Origin: Pseudomonadota bacterium
GTDB lineage: Bacteria; Desulfobacterota; Desulfarculia; Desulfarculales; Desulfarculaceae
Assembly (NCBI GenBank): GCA_018819925.1
Contig: JAHJPG010000003.1
Span: 1-36,612 of the forward strand
Direction of reading: 5' to 3'
DNA: 36,612 bases
A model generated the notes under the pieces. The model ran no database searches, was not told where the DNA came from, and saw only the letters and a list, made by a program, of their open reading frames with translations. Numbering within the stretch: position 1 is the stretch's first letter; each line of letters begins with the position of its first letter. Below are positions 24,929-33,218 of the stretch, piece by piece. The position numbers and the translations under genes were made by a program.

Positions 24929-25675
24929 GTGCTTACGGTCAAGGACCTCATCGTCTTCTACGAAAACGCCATCGCGGTCAACGACCTGTCCATGGAGGTG
25001 CGCGAAGGCCAGATCGTGGGGGTCATCGGCTCCAACAGCGCGGGCAAGACCACCCTCATGAACACCCTGAGCGGCCTCATCTGGGACATGCGCCTCAAGG
25101 AGAGACGCCGGGGCGGCGAGCGCATCACCGTGATGGGCCAGGTGTCGCTGTTTGACGAGGACATCAGCGACCTGCCGGCCTATCGCCGGGCCCAGGCGGG
25201 CATCGTCTTGTGCCGGGAGCGCCATCCCATCTTCCCCGACTCCACCGTGGTGGAGAATTTGAGGATCGCCGGCTATCTGCGCAGCTGGGCCCAGGTGAGA
25301 AAGGGGATCGAACTGAGCTTCGACCTGTTTCCCAACCTGGCCCGCCACCGGGGGCGCAAGGCCGGCTATCTCTCCGGTGGAGAGCAGCAGATGCTGGCCA
25401 TCGGCATGGCCATGATGGTGGGGCCCAAGCTGCTGCTGTTGGACGAGCCGCTCCTGGGGTTGAGCCCGGCCATGCAGACCCAGGTGGTGAAGGCCATCAA
25501 GGACGTGCGCCGGCACACCGGGGTCACCCTGGTCATCGCCGAGCAGTTCGCCCGGCCGCTGCTGCCCTGGCTGGATTTCACCTATGTCATCGAGAACGGC
25601 ATGCTCACCCTCACCGGGCCCGGGCCCGAGCTGATGGACAACCCCGAGATCAAGAGCGCCTACTTTGGCGTTTAA
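24929..25675 (+). CDS. livF: ABC importer 2 ATPase (LivF) with an extra segment
   Basis: 248 aa, GTG start with GGCGGAGG about eight bases upstream. Walker A GSNSAGKTT (34-42), signature LSGGEQQMLAIGMAM, Walker B LLLLDEPLLGLSP. Between Walker A and the RERHPIFPDSTV region it is about 12 residues longer than ordinary LivF, with a basic run (RLKERRRGGERI, about 55-66). The H-loop His appears to be Gln (AEQFARP), which is common in LivF. Three bases after livG. Confidence 0.85.
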   Translation: MLTVKDLIVFYENAIAVNDLSMEVREGQIVGVIGSNSAGKTTLMNTLSGLIWDMRLKERRRGGERITVMGQVSLFDEDISDLPAYRRAQAGIVLCRERHPIFPDSTVVENLRIAGYLRSWAQVRKGIELSFDLFPNLARHRGRKAGYLSGGEQQMLAIGMAMMVGPKLLLLDEPLLGLSPAMQTQVVKAIKDVRRHTGVTLVIAEQFARPLLPWLDFTYVIENGMLTLTGPGPELMDNPEIKSAYFGV

Positions 25676-25688
25676 CAGGGAGAGCGCT

Positions 25689-27326
25689 ATGCAGCCGCCG
25701 GTGGAGATAACCAACATCCCCGAGACTTTTGACCGAGTGGCCGCCCTGAACCCGGACAAGCCCGCCGCCTGGTACCTGGGCACCGCTTTCAGCTATGGCC
25801 GCTTGCAACAAATGGCCGACAGCTTCGCCGCCGGGCTCTTGCGCCGGGGGGTGGAGCCTGGCGACCGGGTGGTGCTTTATTTGCCCAATTGCGTGCAATG
25901 GCTCGTAGCCTGGCTGGGCATCCAAAAGGCCGGGGCGGTGGCCGTGCCCATCACCCCCGTCTACACCCCCTTCGACGTGGCCTACATCGCCGGGGACACC
26001 GACGCCCGCGCCATCGTATGCACCGACCGCAACTACGGCTACGTGGCCAAGGTGCGCAAGGAACACCCCTTCCAAACCGTGGTGGTCAGCGGCATGGCCG
26101 ATGTCCTGCCCGGGTACAAACGGTTTTTCGGCTGGGCCTTTGACAAGGTGCCCAACGGCCGGGTGGGCAAGAGCGCCCACACGGTTTGGCTTGCCGATCT
26201 CATCAAGGAGCCGGGCCAGCCTCCGGCGGCGGGCAGCGATCCGGACTCCCCGGCGGAGATCATCTACACCGGCGGCACCACCAAACACCCCAAGGGGGTG
26301 CCCATAAGCCACCGCCTGCTCCTGGAGTGCGCCCACGAGCAGATATCCGCCAGCGCGGCCCTGTTCGAGGTGACCGACAACATGGTGTTGGGCTCCGCCC
26401 CCCTGTTCCACATCCTGGGGCAGACCACGGCCCTGGGAACCATTCTGGTGCATGGCGGCACCATCATATTGCAGCCCAAGGTTAACCTGGACGCCATGAT
26501 GCATGCGGTGACCACCCACCAGGCCACCACCTTTGTTGGGGTGCCGGCCCTGTACCGCATGATCCTGGAGCACGACCGCCTGGACCAGTACGACCTGAGT
26601 TCGCTGAAATACTGTTTCTGCGGGGGCGACGTGCTGCCCCAGGACATCGCCAAACGCTGGCTGGAGCGCTTCGGCTGGCCCATCTACATCGGCTACGGGG
26701 CCAGCGAAACCGTGGGCGGGGTGTGCATGAGCCCGGCGGACCGGCAAAATCCGCCCGGCGCCATGGGACTGGTGCTGCCCTCCAAACAGGTGCGCATCGT
26801 GGAACCGGCCTTCTTGACTCCAGTGGAGCTCGGCGAGTCTGGCGAGTTGCTGGTGCATTCCGAGCCCATGGTCAGCGCCTACTGGAACAAGCCCCAGGAG
26901 ACCGCCGAAGCCTTCGTGGAGTTGGACGGCAAGCTCTTCTACCGCACCGCCGACGTGGTGCGCCAGGACGAGCAGGGCTACTTGTACTTCGTGGACCGCA
27001 CCGTGGACACCATCAAGCACAAGGGCTACCGGGTCAGCGCCTCGGAGATCGAATGCATTTTGCAGGACCACCAGGCGGTGGTGGCTTCGTGCGTGGTGGG
27101 CATCCCCGACGAAAAGGTGGGCGAGCGCATCAAGGCCTACGTGGTGCTGAAAAAGGACATCAAGGGCATTACCGGCTACGACCTCATCGCCTTCTGCCGC
27201 AAGCGCATGGCCGCCTACAAGGTGCCCCAGTACATCGAGTTCCGCGACATGCTGCCCAAATCCAAGGTGGGCAAGCTCCTGCGGCGCGAGGTGCGCGGCG
27301 AGGAAGCCTCCCGCCGCGCCGGTTAA
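25689..27326 (+). CDS. AMP-forming carboxylate-CoA ligase, last gene of importer 2 operon
   Basis: 545 aa from the ATG at 25689 (AGGGAGAG upstream); an earlier TTG at 25665 lies in livF. ANL-superfamily motifs: P-loop YTGGTTKHPKG (about 192-202), GYGASE (A5 region), YRTADVV with DRTVDTIKHKGYRVSASEIE (hinge and A8) and a C-terminal lysine in SKVGKLLRRE that should catalyse adenylation. It makes an acyl-CoA from a carboxylate, ATP and CoA. It is 13 bases after livF and probably transcribed with the importer, so it would trap the imported acid as its CoA ester. Substrate (fatty, aromatic or dicarboxylic) unknown. Confidence 0.88.
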   Translation: MQPPVEITNIPETFDRVAALNPDKPAAWYLGTAFSYGRLQQMADSFAAGLLRRGVEPGDRVVLYLPNCVQWLVAWLGIQKAGAVAVPITPVYTPFDVAYIAGDTDARAIVCTDRNYGYVAKVRKEHPFQTVVVSGMADVLPGYKRFFGWAFDKVPNGRVGKSAHTVWLADLIKEPGQPPAAGSDPDSPAEIIYTGGTTKHPKGVPISHRLLLECAHEQISASAALFEVTDNMVLGSAPLFHILGQTTALGTILVHGGTIILQPKVNLDAMMHAVTTHQATTFVGVPALYRMILEHDRLDQYDLSSLKYCFCGGDVLPQDIAKRWLERFGWPIYIGYGASETVGGVCMSPADRQNPPGAMGLVLPSKQVRIVEPAFLTPVELGESGELLVHSEPMVSAYWNKPQETAEAFVELDGKLFYRTADVVRQDEQGYLYFVDRTVDTIKHKGYRVSASEIECILQDHQAVVASCVVGIPDEKVGERIKAYVVLKKDIKGITGYDLIAFCRKRMAAYKVPQYIEFRDMLPKSKVGKLLRREVRGEEASRRAG

Positions 27327-27367
27327 ACCCTAACTTTCCGGCCCAGCCGGGCGAGAGCTTGTTTGGC

Positions 27368-27422
27368 TTGACAGCTCCCGCCGGGACGGGTAATGTGCGT
27401 AAAACAAACCGACCGGACGGTT
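27368..27422 (+). promoter_or_regulatory. Sigma70 promoter and TetR-type operator, locus 1
   Basis: TTGACA (27368-27373), 17-base spacer, TAATGT (27391-27396), then the near-palindrome AACCGACCGGACGGTT (27407-27422, 14 of 16 symmetric). The operator covers the predicted transcription start and reaches to seven bases from the tetR ATG. The block AAAACAAACC...GATTTTATG around it (27401-27431) is identical to that of locus 2 (29794-29824). Confidence 0.75.
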
Positions 27423-27428
27423 GATTTT

Positions 27429-27722
27429 ATGTCATCGATACCCAAGGGCCGAAAACGCCGCCGCCAGCTATACGCCGCCGCCGCCCGCCTCTTCGCGGCC
27501 CGCGGCTACCATGCCACCAGCCTGCGTGAGCTGGCCGAGGCCCTGGGGCTCAACAAAAGCTCGCTCTACCACTACTTCGACTCCAAGCAGGAGTTGCTCT
27601 GCCATCTATTGGACGACTACATCTGCGAGGCCTTGGCCGAAATTCAGTCCTTGTGCTCCGGCGATAGGGCCCCGTGGAGTGGCACAATGGCGACCTGTTC
27701 CCCGGATGGGTTTCGATCGTGA
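27429..27722 (+). pseudogene. TetR-family regulator, 3' two-thirds lost (paralogue of the gene at 29822)
   Basis: Starting at ATG 27429 the frame gives an intact TetR helix-turn-helix (GRKRRRQLYAAAARLFAARG, TSLRELAEALGLNKSSLYHYF, SKQELL) that matches the intact regulator at 29822 almost residue for residue up to AEIQSLCSG (about 27666). There it breaks off into unrelated sequence and stops at 97 aa. The ligand-binding and dimer domain, about 120 residues, is missing. The sequence that replaces it is an IS1380-family transposase remnant. The upstream start at 27393 is rejected because it would lie in the promoter. A residual DNA-binding stub could still be made. Confidence 0.8.
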
Positions 27723-28017
27723 CCAACTCGACCCTTCGCACCAGGGAGGTGGTCCGGGCCTACAATGGCCGGGCCTATGTTGAAAACCGGATCAAGGTGG
27801 CCGAGAACACCCTGCGCTGGGACAAGACCAGTTGTCATCGGTTCGACGCCAACCAGGCTCGGCCGGAGATGAGAGCCTTGGCCTACAACCTCCCGCACAT
27901 GATCAGGGAGTTTCATTTGCAGGGAAGGATATCAAGCGGTACATGGGGTGGATGGTCCATAGGATCATCAAGGCAGATTCAAGGATTCCCTACCACGGCC
28001 GGCGCTGGTGGGTTTAA
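27668..28017 (+). pseudogene. IS1380-family transposase remnant (C-terminal part, frameshifted)
   Basis: The frame through 27674 encodes VEWHNGDLFP, IVTNS, VVRAYNGRAYVENRIKVAEN, LRWDKTSCHRFDANQAR and LAYNLPHMIREFHLQG, which I recognise as the C-terminal part of IS1380-type DDE transposases. After about 27932 the match continues in another frame (KDIKRYMGWMVHRIIKADSR, then IPYHGRRWWV, stop at 28017), so there is a frameshift. The N-terminal catalytic part and the left end of the element are absent. The remnant directly abuts the broken TetR gene, so insertion plus deletion probably destroyed it. Confidence 0.75.
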
Positions 28018-28023
28018 GATTTC

Positions 28024-28064
28024 TTTTTTTAGATTCCCGGTGATTCGCCTGGAATCTAAAAAAA
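28024..28064. repeat. 14-bp perfect inverted repeat before the second CoA ligase
   Basis: TTTTTTTAGATTCC (28024-28037) and GGAATCTAAAAAAA (28051-28064), 13 bases apart. The T-run is on the 5' side, so it is not a normal rightward terminator. It ends two bases before the ligase ribosome site (CGGAGGG, 28066-28072). It could be the scar of the IS end or a leader structure. Confidence 0.6.
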
Positions 28065-28079
28065 TCGGAGGGTCGTATT

Positions 28080-29636
28080 ATGGATGATATTTGCACACTA
28101 CGGACTGTGTTGGACCGTAATCTGGAATACAATCCGCAAAGGGTTGCCCTTGTTGAGGGAGACCGACATTATTCTTTTCTAGAATTTACCCAGCGCACCA
28201 GAGCCATGGGAAACGCCCTTTTTAATCTAGGCCTGAAAAAGGGCGATCGGGTGGCGATCCTGAGCAAGAACAGTATGGAAAATGCCGAGTCCTATTTCAG
28301 CATCCCCAACGCCGGTCTGGTTCTGGTGATGCTCAACTTTCGTCTGGCGCCAAGGGAAATCCTAACCATCCTGGAGGATTCAGGCGCATCAGTTTTGATG
28401 GTGAACAAAGAGTACATGGGCCATGTGGACCAGATAAAAGATAAGCTTGATTTCATTAAAAAATTTATCTTCATAGGTCCCCTTGCCGAAGCACCAGAGG
28501 GGTGGCTTCACTATGAAACCTTGATCGAAGATTCTTCTTTCGAGGTGCCACCAACCGAACTGCGCGAAAACGATCTGGCCGCCCTTATGTACACCAGCGG
28601 CACCACCGGATCTCCCAAGGGATGTATGGCCACCCATAGAAATTTTTATCACGTGGGCAGAAGTCTCACCTTGGAACTTAAGATGACCCGGGAAGATGTG
28701 GGCATTATCGCCTCGCCCCTTTTTCATGCCACTGGCGAGGTGGTGTTAATGAATGGAATGTACAGTGGCACAACCTCTGTAATAATGCCGCAATGGGATG
28801 CCCCCCAATTTCTAGCCCTGGTGGAAAAATATAAAGTGACTACCGGGATGCTGGCGACGCCCATGCTTCTTTTCCTGTTGGAGAGCCCGGAAGTCGATAA
28901 ATATGACCACAGCAGCTTGAAAAAGATTTTTTTCGCGGGAGCCCCGGTAACTCCGGTCGTTTTCCAGCGAGCCATAGAGCGGTTTGGCAATGTATGGGTG
29001 CATCTTTTTGGCACCACTGAAACTGTCGGCCAGACCACGATACTGAAAACCGAGGATATTGAGGATGCCTTAAGCACGGGCAACATGGAAATCCTGGGGT
29101 CCTGCGGACGCTCCTTTGCCGATATGCAAAGCATAGTGGTGGATGGCGATGACCGCCCGGTTTCCCCCGGTGAAGTGGGCGAGATGAAAGTACGAGGCTT
29201 GGGCACCACTCTCGGGTACTGGAATAAACCGGAAGAAACACGCGACGATTTTAGGAACGGCGCCTACTATTCCCAGGACCTGTGCCGGGTCGACGAACAG
29301 GGCTTCATCTATGTGGTGGACCGGAAAAAGGATATGATCATCACCGGAGGGGAAAACGTCTATCCCGCCGAAGTGGAAAATATCCTTTACAAACATCCCG
29401 GCGTGTCCATGGCGGCGGTTATCGGAACCCCGGATGAAAAATGGGGGGAAGCGGTGACGGCCATGATCGTCAAAAGGGGAGACGAGCCGCTGGACGCTGA
29501 GGATATCAGAGCTTTTGTCCGCGGGGAAATCGCGGGTTACAAAGTGCCCAAAAATATTTTGTTCGTTGATTCGCTTCCTATGAGTGCCAGCGGCAAGATC
29601 CTGAAATTTAAATTGCGGACGGAATTCTCCGCCTGA
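28080..29636 (+). CDS. AMP-forming acyl-CoA ligase, probably acquired by transfer
   Basis: 518 aa. ANL motifs: P-loop YTSGTTGSPKG (about 177-187), FGTTET, YYSQDLCRVDEQGFIYVVDR, KKDMIITGGENVYPAEVE and the adenylation lysine in SASGKILK. The long-chain/medium-chain fatty acid or aromatic acid ligase group is likely; substrate open. The base composition is unlike its neighbours: for instance 28441-28500 has only 23 G+C of 60 and codons ending in A or T are frequent, while the flanking genes are strongly G/C-ending. With the IS1380 remnant beside it this suggests horizontal acquisition. The nearest upstream promoter is that of the broken tetR at 27368. It is less similar to the ligase at 25689 than a recent duplicate would be. 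Confidence 0.88.
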   Translation: MDDICTLRTVLDRNLEYNPQRVALVEGDRHYSFLEFTQRTRAMGNALFNLGLKKGDRVAILSKNSMENAESYFSIPNAGLVLVMLNFRLAPREILTILEDSGASVLMVNKEYMGHVDQIKDKLDFIKKFIFIGPLAEAPEGWLHYETLIEDSSFEVPPTELRENDLAALMYTSGTTGSPKGCMATHRNFYHVGRSLTLELKMTREDVGIIASPLFHATGEVVLMNGMYSGTTSVIMPQWDAPQFLALVEKYKVTTGMLATPMLLFLLESPEVDKYDHSSLKKIFFAGAPVTPVVFQRAIERFGNVWVHLFGTTETVGQTTILKTEDIEDALSTGNMEILGSCGRSFADMQSIVVDGDDRPVSPGEVGEMKVRGLGTTLGYWNKPEETRDDFRNGAYYSQDLCRVDEQGFIYVVDRKKDMIITGGENVYPAEVENILYKHPGVSMAAVIGTPDEKWGEAVTAMIVKRGDEPLDAEDIRAFVRGEIAGYKVPKNILFVDSLPMSASGKILKFKLRTEFSA

Positions 29637-29760
29637 AAATTTAATTATGCGTTGCATCGGAGAAAGGGAGAGGGGTTAGGCGTTTGAGATGACACACCCC
29701 CTTGTCAGCGGACTATTAAAACCGGTTTTGGGCTCCGGGCGGGCGGCGGCGAGCTTTTGC
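29637..29760. other. Gap after the second ligase
   Basis: No gene seen. A perfect 12-base palindrome AAAACCGGTTTT lies at 29718-29729, about 30 bases before the -35 of tetR locus 2; it could be an extra operator, but there is no second copy to support this. Confidence 0.35.
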
Positions 29761-29815
29761 TTGACAGCCCCCGCCGAGGAGGCTAACCTTCACAAAACAA
29801 ACCGACCGGACGGTT
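29761..29815 (+). promoter_or_regulatory. Sigma70 promoter and TetR-type operator, locus 2
   Basis: TTGACA (29761-29766), 17-base spacer, TAACCT (29784-29789), then AACCGACCGGACGGTT (29800-29815) over the predicted transcription start, directly before the tetR ATG at 29822. Same layout as locus 1, and probably the autoregulated promoter of the whole tetR-acyl-CoA dehydrogenase operon. Confidence 0.78.
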
Positions 29816-29821
29816 GATTTT

Positions 29822-30421
29822 ATGCCTTCGCTTCCCAAAGGACGCCAACGCCAAAAACAGCTCTACGACGCCGCAGCCCGTCTTTTCGCGGCCTGCGGCT
29901 ACCACGCCACCAGCCTGCGCGAGCTGGCCGAGGACCTGGGACTCAACAAAAGCTCGCTCTACCACTACTTCGATTCCAAGCAGGAGTTGCTCTACCACCT
30001 ATTGGACGACTACATCTCCGAGGCCTTGGCCGAGATACAATCCCTGTGTTCCACCGGCAATAACCCGGAGGAAAAGCTGGCGAACTTCATGCGCTACTAC
30101 ACCCGGTTTTACGCCCGCGACCTGGATCGTCTGGCCCTGTTGGTAAACGAAGTGGACAGCCTGGAGCCCCGTTTCCGCGAGGTGCTTAGGGAAAAGGAGC
30201 GCCGCTACCTGGCCGCGCTCACCGATATCTTCGAGCAACTGCGCGGCCAAGGGCGCCTCAAGGACGTGCCCTCCACCGTGGCCGCCTTCGCCTTTTTCGG
30301 CATGGTGCACTACACCTTCAAGTGGTACCGCCCCCGGGGCAAGGTGAGCCCTGAGGAGCTCTCGGAGATGTTCTGGGAAATCTTCGGGCGCGGGGTCCTG
30401 CGGCCCCAGGAGGAAAGATAG
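29822..30421 (+). CDS. TetR-family repressor, intact copy
   Basis: 199 aa. N-terminal helix-turn-helix (RQKQLYDAAARLFAACGYHA, TSLRELAEDLGLNKSSLYHYF) followed by a helical ligand domain (NFMRYYTRFYARDLDRLALL to the C-terminus), the usual TetR length. A weak GGACGG inside the operator is the only ribosome site, so operator and translation start overlap. Three bases separate it from the next gene, so it leads an operon for acyl-CoA oxidation and electron transfer. By analogy with FadR/PsrA-type regulators of the family an acyl-CoA ligand is plausible (inference). Confidence 0.88.
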   Translation: MPSLPKGRQRQKQLYDAAARLFAACGYHATSLRELAEDLGLNKSSLYHYFDSKQELLYHLLDDYISEALAEIQSLCSTGNNPEEKLANFMRYYTRFYARDLDRLALLVNEVDSLEPRFREVLREKERRYLAALTDIFEQLRGQGRLKDVPSTVAAFAFFGMVHYTFKWYRPRGKVSPEELSEMFWEIFGRGVLRPQEER

Positions 30422-30423
30422 CC

Positions 30424-32427
30424 ATGAATCCCCTGCGCATGCCTTTCTGGGGGGTGGATGCGGCTTGGCTCTTCTACCTCCTGGCCGCCCTGGCCATGGC
30501 CTGCCTGGGCCTGGGCCTGTGGGAAAAGATTTCCCTGTGGAGGCAGGGACGCCGGGCCGCGCCGGCGCCCAGCAGCAAGCAGGCCCTGGGCCCGGCCCTG
30601 GCCGACGTGCTCCTGGGACGCCGCATCTGGCGGGGCGGCCGCATTGCCGGGCTCATGCACCTCATGCTGCTGTGGGGCTTCCTGGGCCTGTTCCTCGGCA
30701 CCTGCGCCGTGGCCGTGGATCACTACCTGATTTCGTTTCTGCACGGCCGGGTGTATCTGTGGTTCTCCGCCGGCCTGGAGGCCTGTGGCCTGCTCTTGGT
30801 GCTGGGCCTCATGTTGGCCTTGGCGCGGCGCTGGCTTTTGCCGGTGGCCCGTCTGGAGCGGCGCCCCGACGACACCCTGCTGCCCCTGTGGCTGCTGGCC
30901 GTGGCCTGCGGCGGTTTCATGGTGGAGGCGGCTCGCCTGGCCGCCACCGCGCCGCCCTGGGGGGCGTGGTCCTTTGTGGGATATGGCCTGGCCGGGCTTT
31001 TCCCCGGCCCCGAAGCGGCCCGTGAGCTGTTCCCCTGGCTGTGGTGGTCCCATGCCCTGGTCAGCCTGGGCTTCATCGCCTGGTTGCCCTGGTCCAAGCT
31101 GGCCCACGCCATCGCCGCTCCGGCCAGCCTCTATCTTCAGGGCCAACCCCTGGCCGTGCTGGCCGTGGCCGCCGAGGAGGGCGACCTGGCCGCCCTGGGG
31201 CTACGGCACCTTTTGCACCTGGACGCCTGCACCCGCTGCGGCCGCTGCGTGGAGGCCTGCCCCTCGGCCCGGGCCGGGGAGCCCTTCTCGCCCCGGGATG
31301 TGCTGCACCGGGCCCGCCGCCAGGCCCGTCTGAAATACAGCCCCCTGTACCGCCTGCCCTGGCTGCGGGGCCGCCGGCAAGCCCTGTTGGAGCGCGACCG
31401 CGCCGCCGGCTGGGAGGACGCCTGGTATTGCACCACCTGCCGGGCCTGCCTGGAGGTCTGTCCGGTGCAGGCCGCGCCCATCGAGATGGTGCGCAAGCTG
31501 CGGGCCGGTCTGGTGGAGCAGGGCTCGGCGGTGCCCCCCCCGCTCATGGACACCCTGGAGAAACTCCACCGCTACGGCAATCCTTGGGTGGCCAAGAAGG
31601 GGGCCAAGGCCGCCTGGGCCGCAGGGCGGGACATACCGGACCTTAGCAGGTCCGGCCAGGAGGCCGACTGGCTCTACTTCGTGGGTTGCACCACCTCCAT
31701 CGACACACGGGCCCAGGGCATCGCCCGCGCCTTGAGCGACGTCTTCACCCACTGCGGGGTCTCCTTCGGCACCCTGGGCAAAAAGGAGCCCTGCTGCGGG
31801 GACATCGCCCGCCGCCTGGGCGAGCAGGGGCTCATGGAGGAGCAGATCGAGGCCACCCGGGACCTGCTCAACGGGCGCGGCCTCACCCGCCTCGTATGCA
31901 CCTCGCCCCACTGCTTCGACACCATCAAAAAGGTGCATCCCCTGTTCCTGGAGGAAGGCCTGCCCTTGCGGGTGCTGCACTACAGCCAGATGCTGCATCG
32001 CCTGTGGCGACAGGGACGGCTTACCTTCGACCATCCCATGCCGTTGAAGGTCACCTTTCACGACCCCTGCTTTTTGGCCCGGCACAACCGCATCGTGGAC
32101 GAGCCCCGTGGGCTGCTCGGGGCCATCCCCGGCCTGGAGCTGGTGGAGATGGCCGAGCACGGCCTGAACGCCCTGTGCTGCGGTGGCGGGGGAGGGCGCA
32201 TGTGGCACGAAATACCGGGCCAGGCCAACCTGGCGGTGCGCCGCCTGGAGCAGGCTGCCGCCACCGGGGCGGAACTGGTGGTCACCGCCTGCCCCCTGTG
32301 CCTGATAATGCTGGAAGACGCCCGCAAGACCGGCGGGTTCGAAGACAAGTTTGGCATCATCGATCTTAGCGAGTTGGTGGCCAGGGCCCTGAGGCTCACG
32401 GCCGCCATGGACGAGGAGGCCGTATAA
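30424..32427 (+). CDS. Membrane Fe-S oxidoreductase, probable ETF:(mena)quinone oxidoreductase (DUF224/HdrD-like with NarI-like domain)
   Basis: 667 aa. An N-terminal membrane part (about 1-240) has five or six helices and several histidines (H79, H100, H210, H228) suitable for haem b, as in NarI-type subunits. Then come two 4Fe-4S motifs: CTRCGRCVEACP (269-280) and CTTCRACLEVCP (336-347). The C-terminal half has the CCG repeats of HdrD/GlpC proteins: EPCCGD, HDPCFLARHN, LCCGGGGGRMW and TACPLC. Such proteins next to etfBA in Geobacter and Syntrophomonas pass electrons from acyl-CoA dehydrogenase through ETF to menaquinone. Here etfB, etfA and an acyl-CoA dehydrogenase follow directly, supporting the same role. 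Confidence 0.88.
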   Translation: MNPLRMPFWGVDAAWLFYLLAALAMACLGLGLWEKISLWRQGRRAAPAPSSKQALGPALADVLLGRRIWRGGRIAGLMHLMLLWGFLGLFLGTCAVAVDHYLISFLHGRVYLWFSAGLEACGLLLVLGLMLALARRWLLPVARLERRPDDTLLPLWLLAVACGGFMVEAARLAATAPPWGAWSFVGYGLAGLFPGPEAARELFPWLWWSHALVSLGFIAWLPWSKLAHAIAAPASLYLQGQPLAVLAVAAEEGDLAALGLRHLLHLDACTRCGRCVEACPSARAGEPFSPRDVLHRARRQARLKYSPLYRLPWLRGRRQALLERDRAAGWEDAWYCTTCRACLEVCPVQAAPIEMVRKLRAGLVEQGSAVPPPLMDTLEKLHRYGNPWVAKKGAKAAWAAGRDIPDLSRSGQEADWLYFVGCTTSIDTRAQGIARALSDVFTHCGVSFGTLGKKEPCCGDIARRLGEQGLMEEQIEATRDLLNGRGLTRLVCTSPHCFDTIKKVHPLFLEEGLPLRVLHYSQMLHRLWRQGRLTFDHPMPLKVTFHDPCFLARHNRIVDEPRGLLGAIPGLELVEMAEHGLNALCCGGGGGRMWHEIPGQANLAVRRLEQAAATGAELVVTACPLCLIMLEDARKTGGFEDKFGIIDLSELVARALRLTAAMDEEAV

Positions 32428-32432
32428 AACCC

Positions 32433-33218
32433 ATGAAAATACTGGTGCTGGTAAAGAACGTCCCCGAGGTGGCCGAGGCCGAATTGGAGATAGAGCAGGG
32501 GGCCTTGGACCTCGAGGATCTGGAGATGGTGGTCAACGAGTGGGACAACTACGCGGTGGAGGAGGCGGTGCGCCTCACCGAGGCCGCCGGCGGAGATGTC
32601 CACCTAATGACCCTGGGGGGTGAGGACGACGAGGACGTGCTGCGGCGCGGCCTGGCCATGGGGGCCCACTCGGCCACCCATTTGTGCGACGAGGCCTTCG
32701 AGGGCTCGGACCCGACCACCCTGGCCCGCGTCTTCGCCGCTGCCGTGAAGGACGGCGGCTACGACCTGATCCTCACCGGGGTGCAGAGCGCCGACCTGGG
32801 CCAGGCCTCCACCGGGGTGCTCCTGGCCCAGGAGTTGGGCCTGCCCCACGCCACCATGGCCATCGCCCTGGAGCCCGGCGCCGGGGAGGTCACCGTGACC
32901 CGGGAGCTGGAGAACAACACCAGCGAAAAGGTGGCCTTGCCCCTGCCCGCCGTGGTCACGGTGCAGTCGGGCATCAACCAGCCCCGCTACGTGTCCATCA
33001 TGGGCATCCGCAAGGTGCGCAAGATGACCATAGAGATGCTCGAGGCCGGCGACCTGGGCCTGGAGTCCCAGGCCCTTGGCCGGGAGGCATCCAGCGTGGC
33101 CGGGCAGTCGCTGGCCCTGCCGCCGGTGGGAGAGGGGGCCCAGATGCTCACCGGCAGCCTGGATAGCGTCTGCGGCCAGGCGGCGGCCATCCTGCGGGAG
33201 AAGGGAGGCCTGGCATGA
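32433..33218 (+). CDS. etfB: Electron transfer flavoprotein beta subunit
   Basis: 261 aa. Family segments: N-terminal MKILVLVKNVPEV, NEWDNYAVEEAVRLTEA, VQSADLGQASTGVLLAQELGLP and the C-terminal SIMGIRKVRKMTIEML. It forms a heterodimer with EtfA and binds AMP or a second FAD. I cannot tell from the sequence whether it bifurcates; the membrane oxidoreductase next door argues for the simple quinone-linked type. Overlaps etfA by four bases. Confidence 0.92.
   Translation: MKILVLVKNVPEVAEAELEIEQGALDLEDLEMVVNEWDNYAVEEAVRLTEAAGGDVHLMTLGGEDDEDVLRRGLAMGAHSATHLCDEAFEGSDPTTLARVFAAAVKDGGYDLILTGVQSADLGQASTGVLLAQELGLPHATMAIALEPGAGEVTVTRELENNTSEKVALPLPAVVTVQSGINQPRYVSIMGIRKVRKMTIEMLEAGDLGLESQALGREASSVAGQSLALPPVGEGAQMLTGSLDSVCGQAAAILREKGGLA

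Noticed and set aside
28024-28064. Intrinsic terminator
   Set aside because: T-run is on the 5' side and A-run on the 3' side of the stem, the reverse of what a rightward terminator needs.
27353-30058. Recent tandem duplication or transposition with 300-bp direct repeats
   Set aside because: The two TetR copies differ at many positions outside the operator, so the duplication is old; they look like diverged paralogues.
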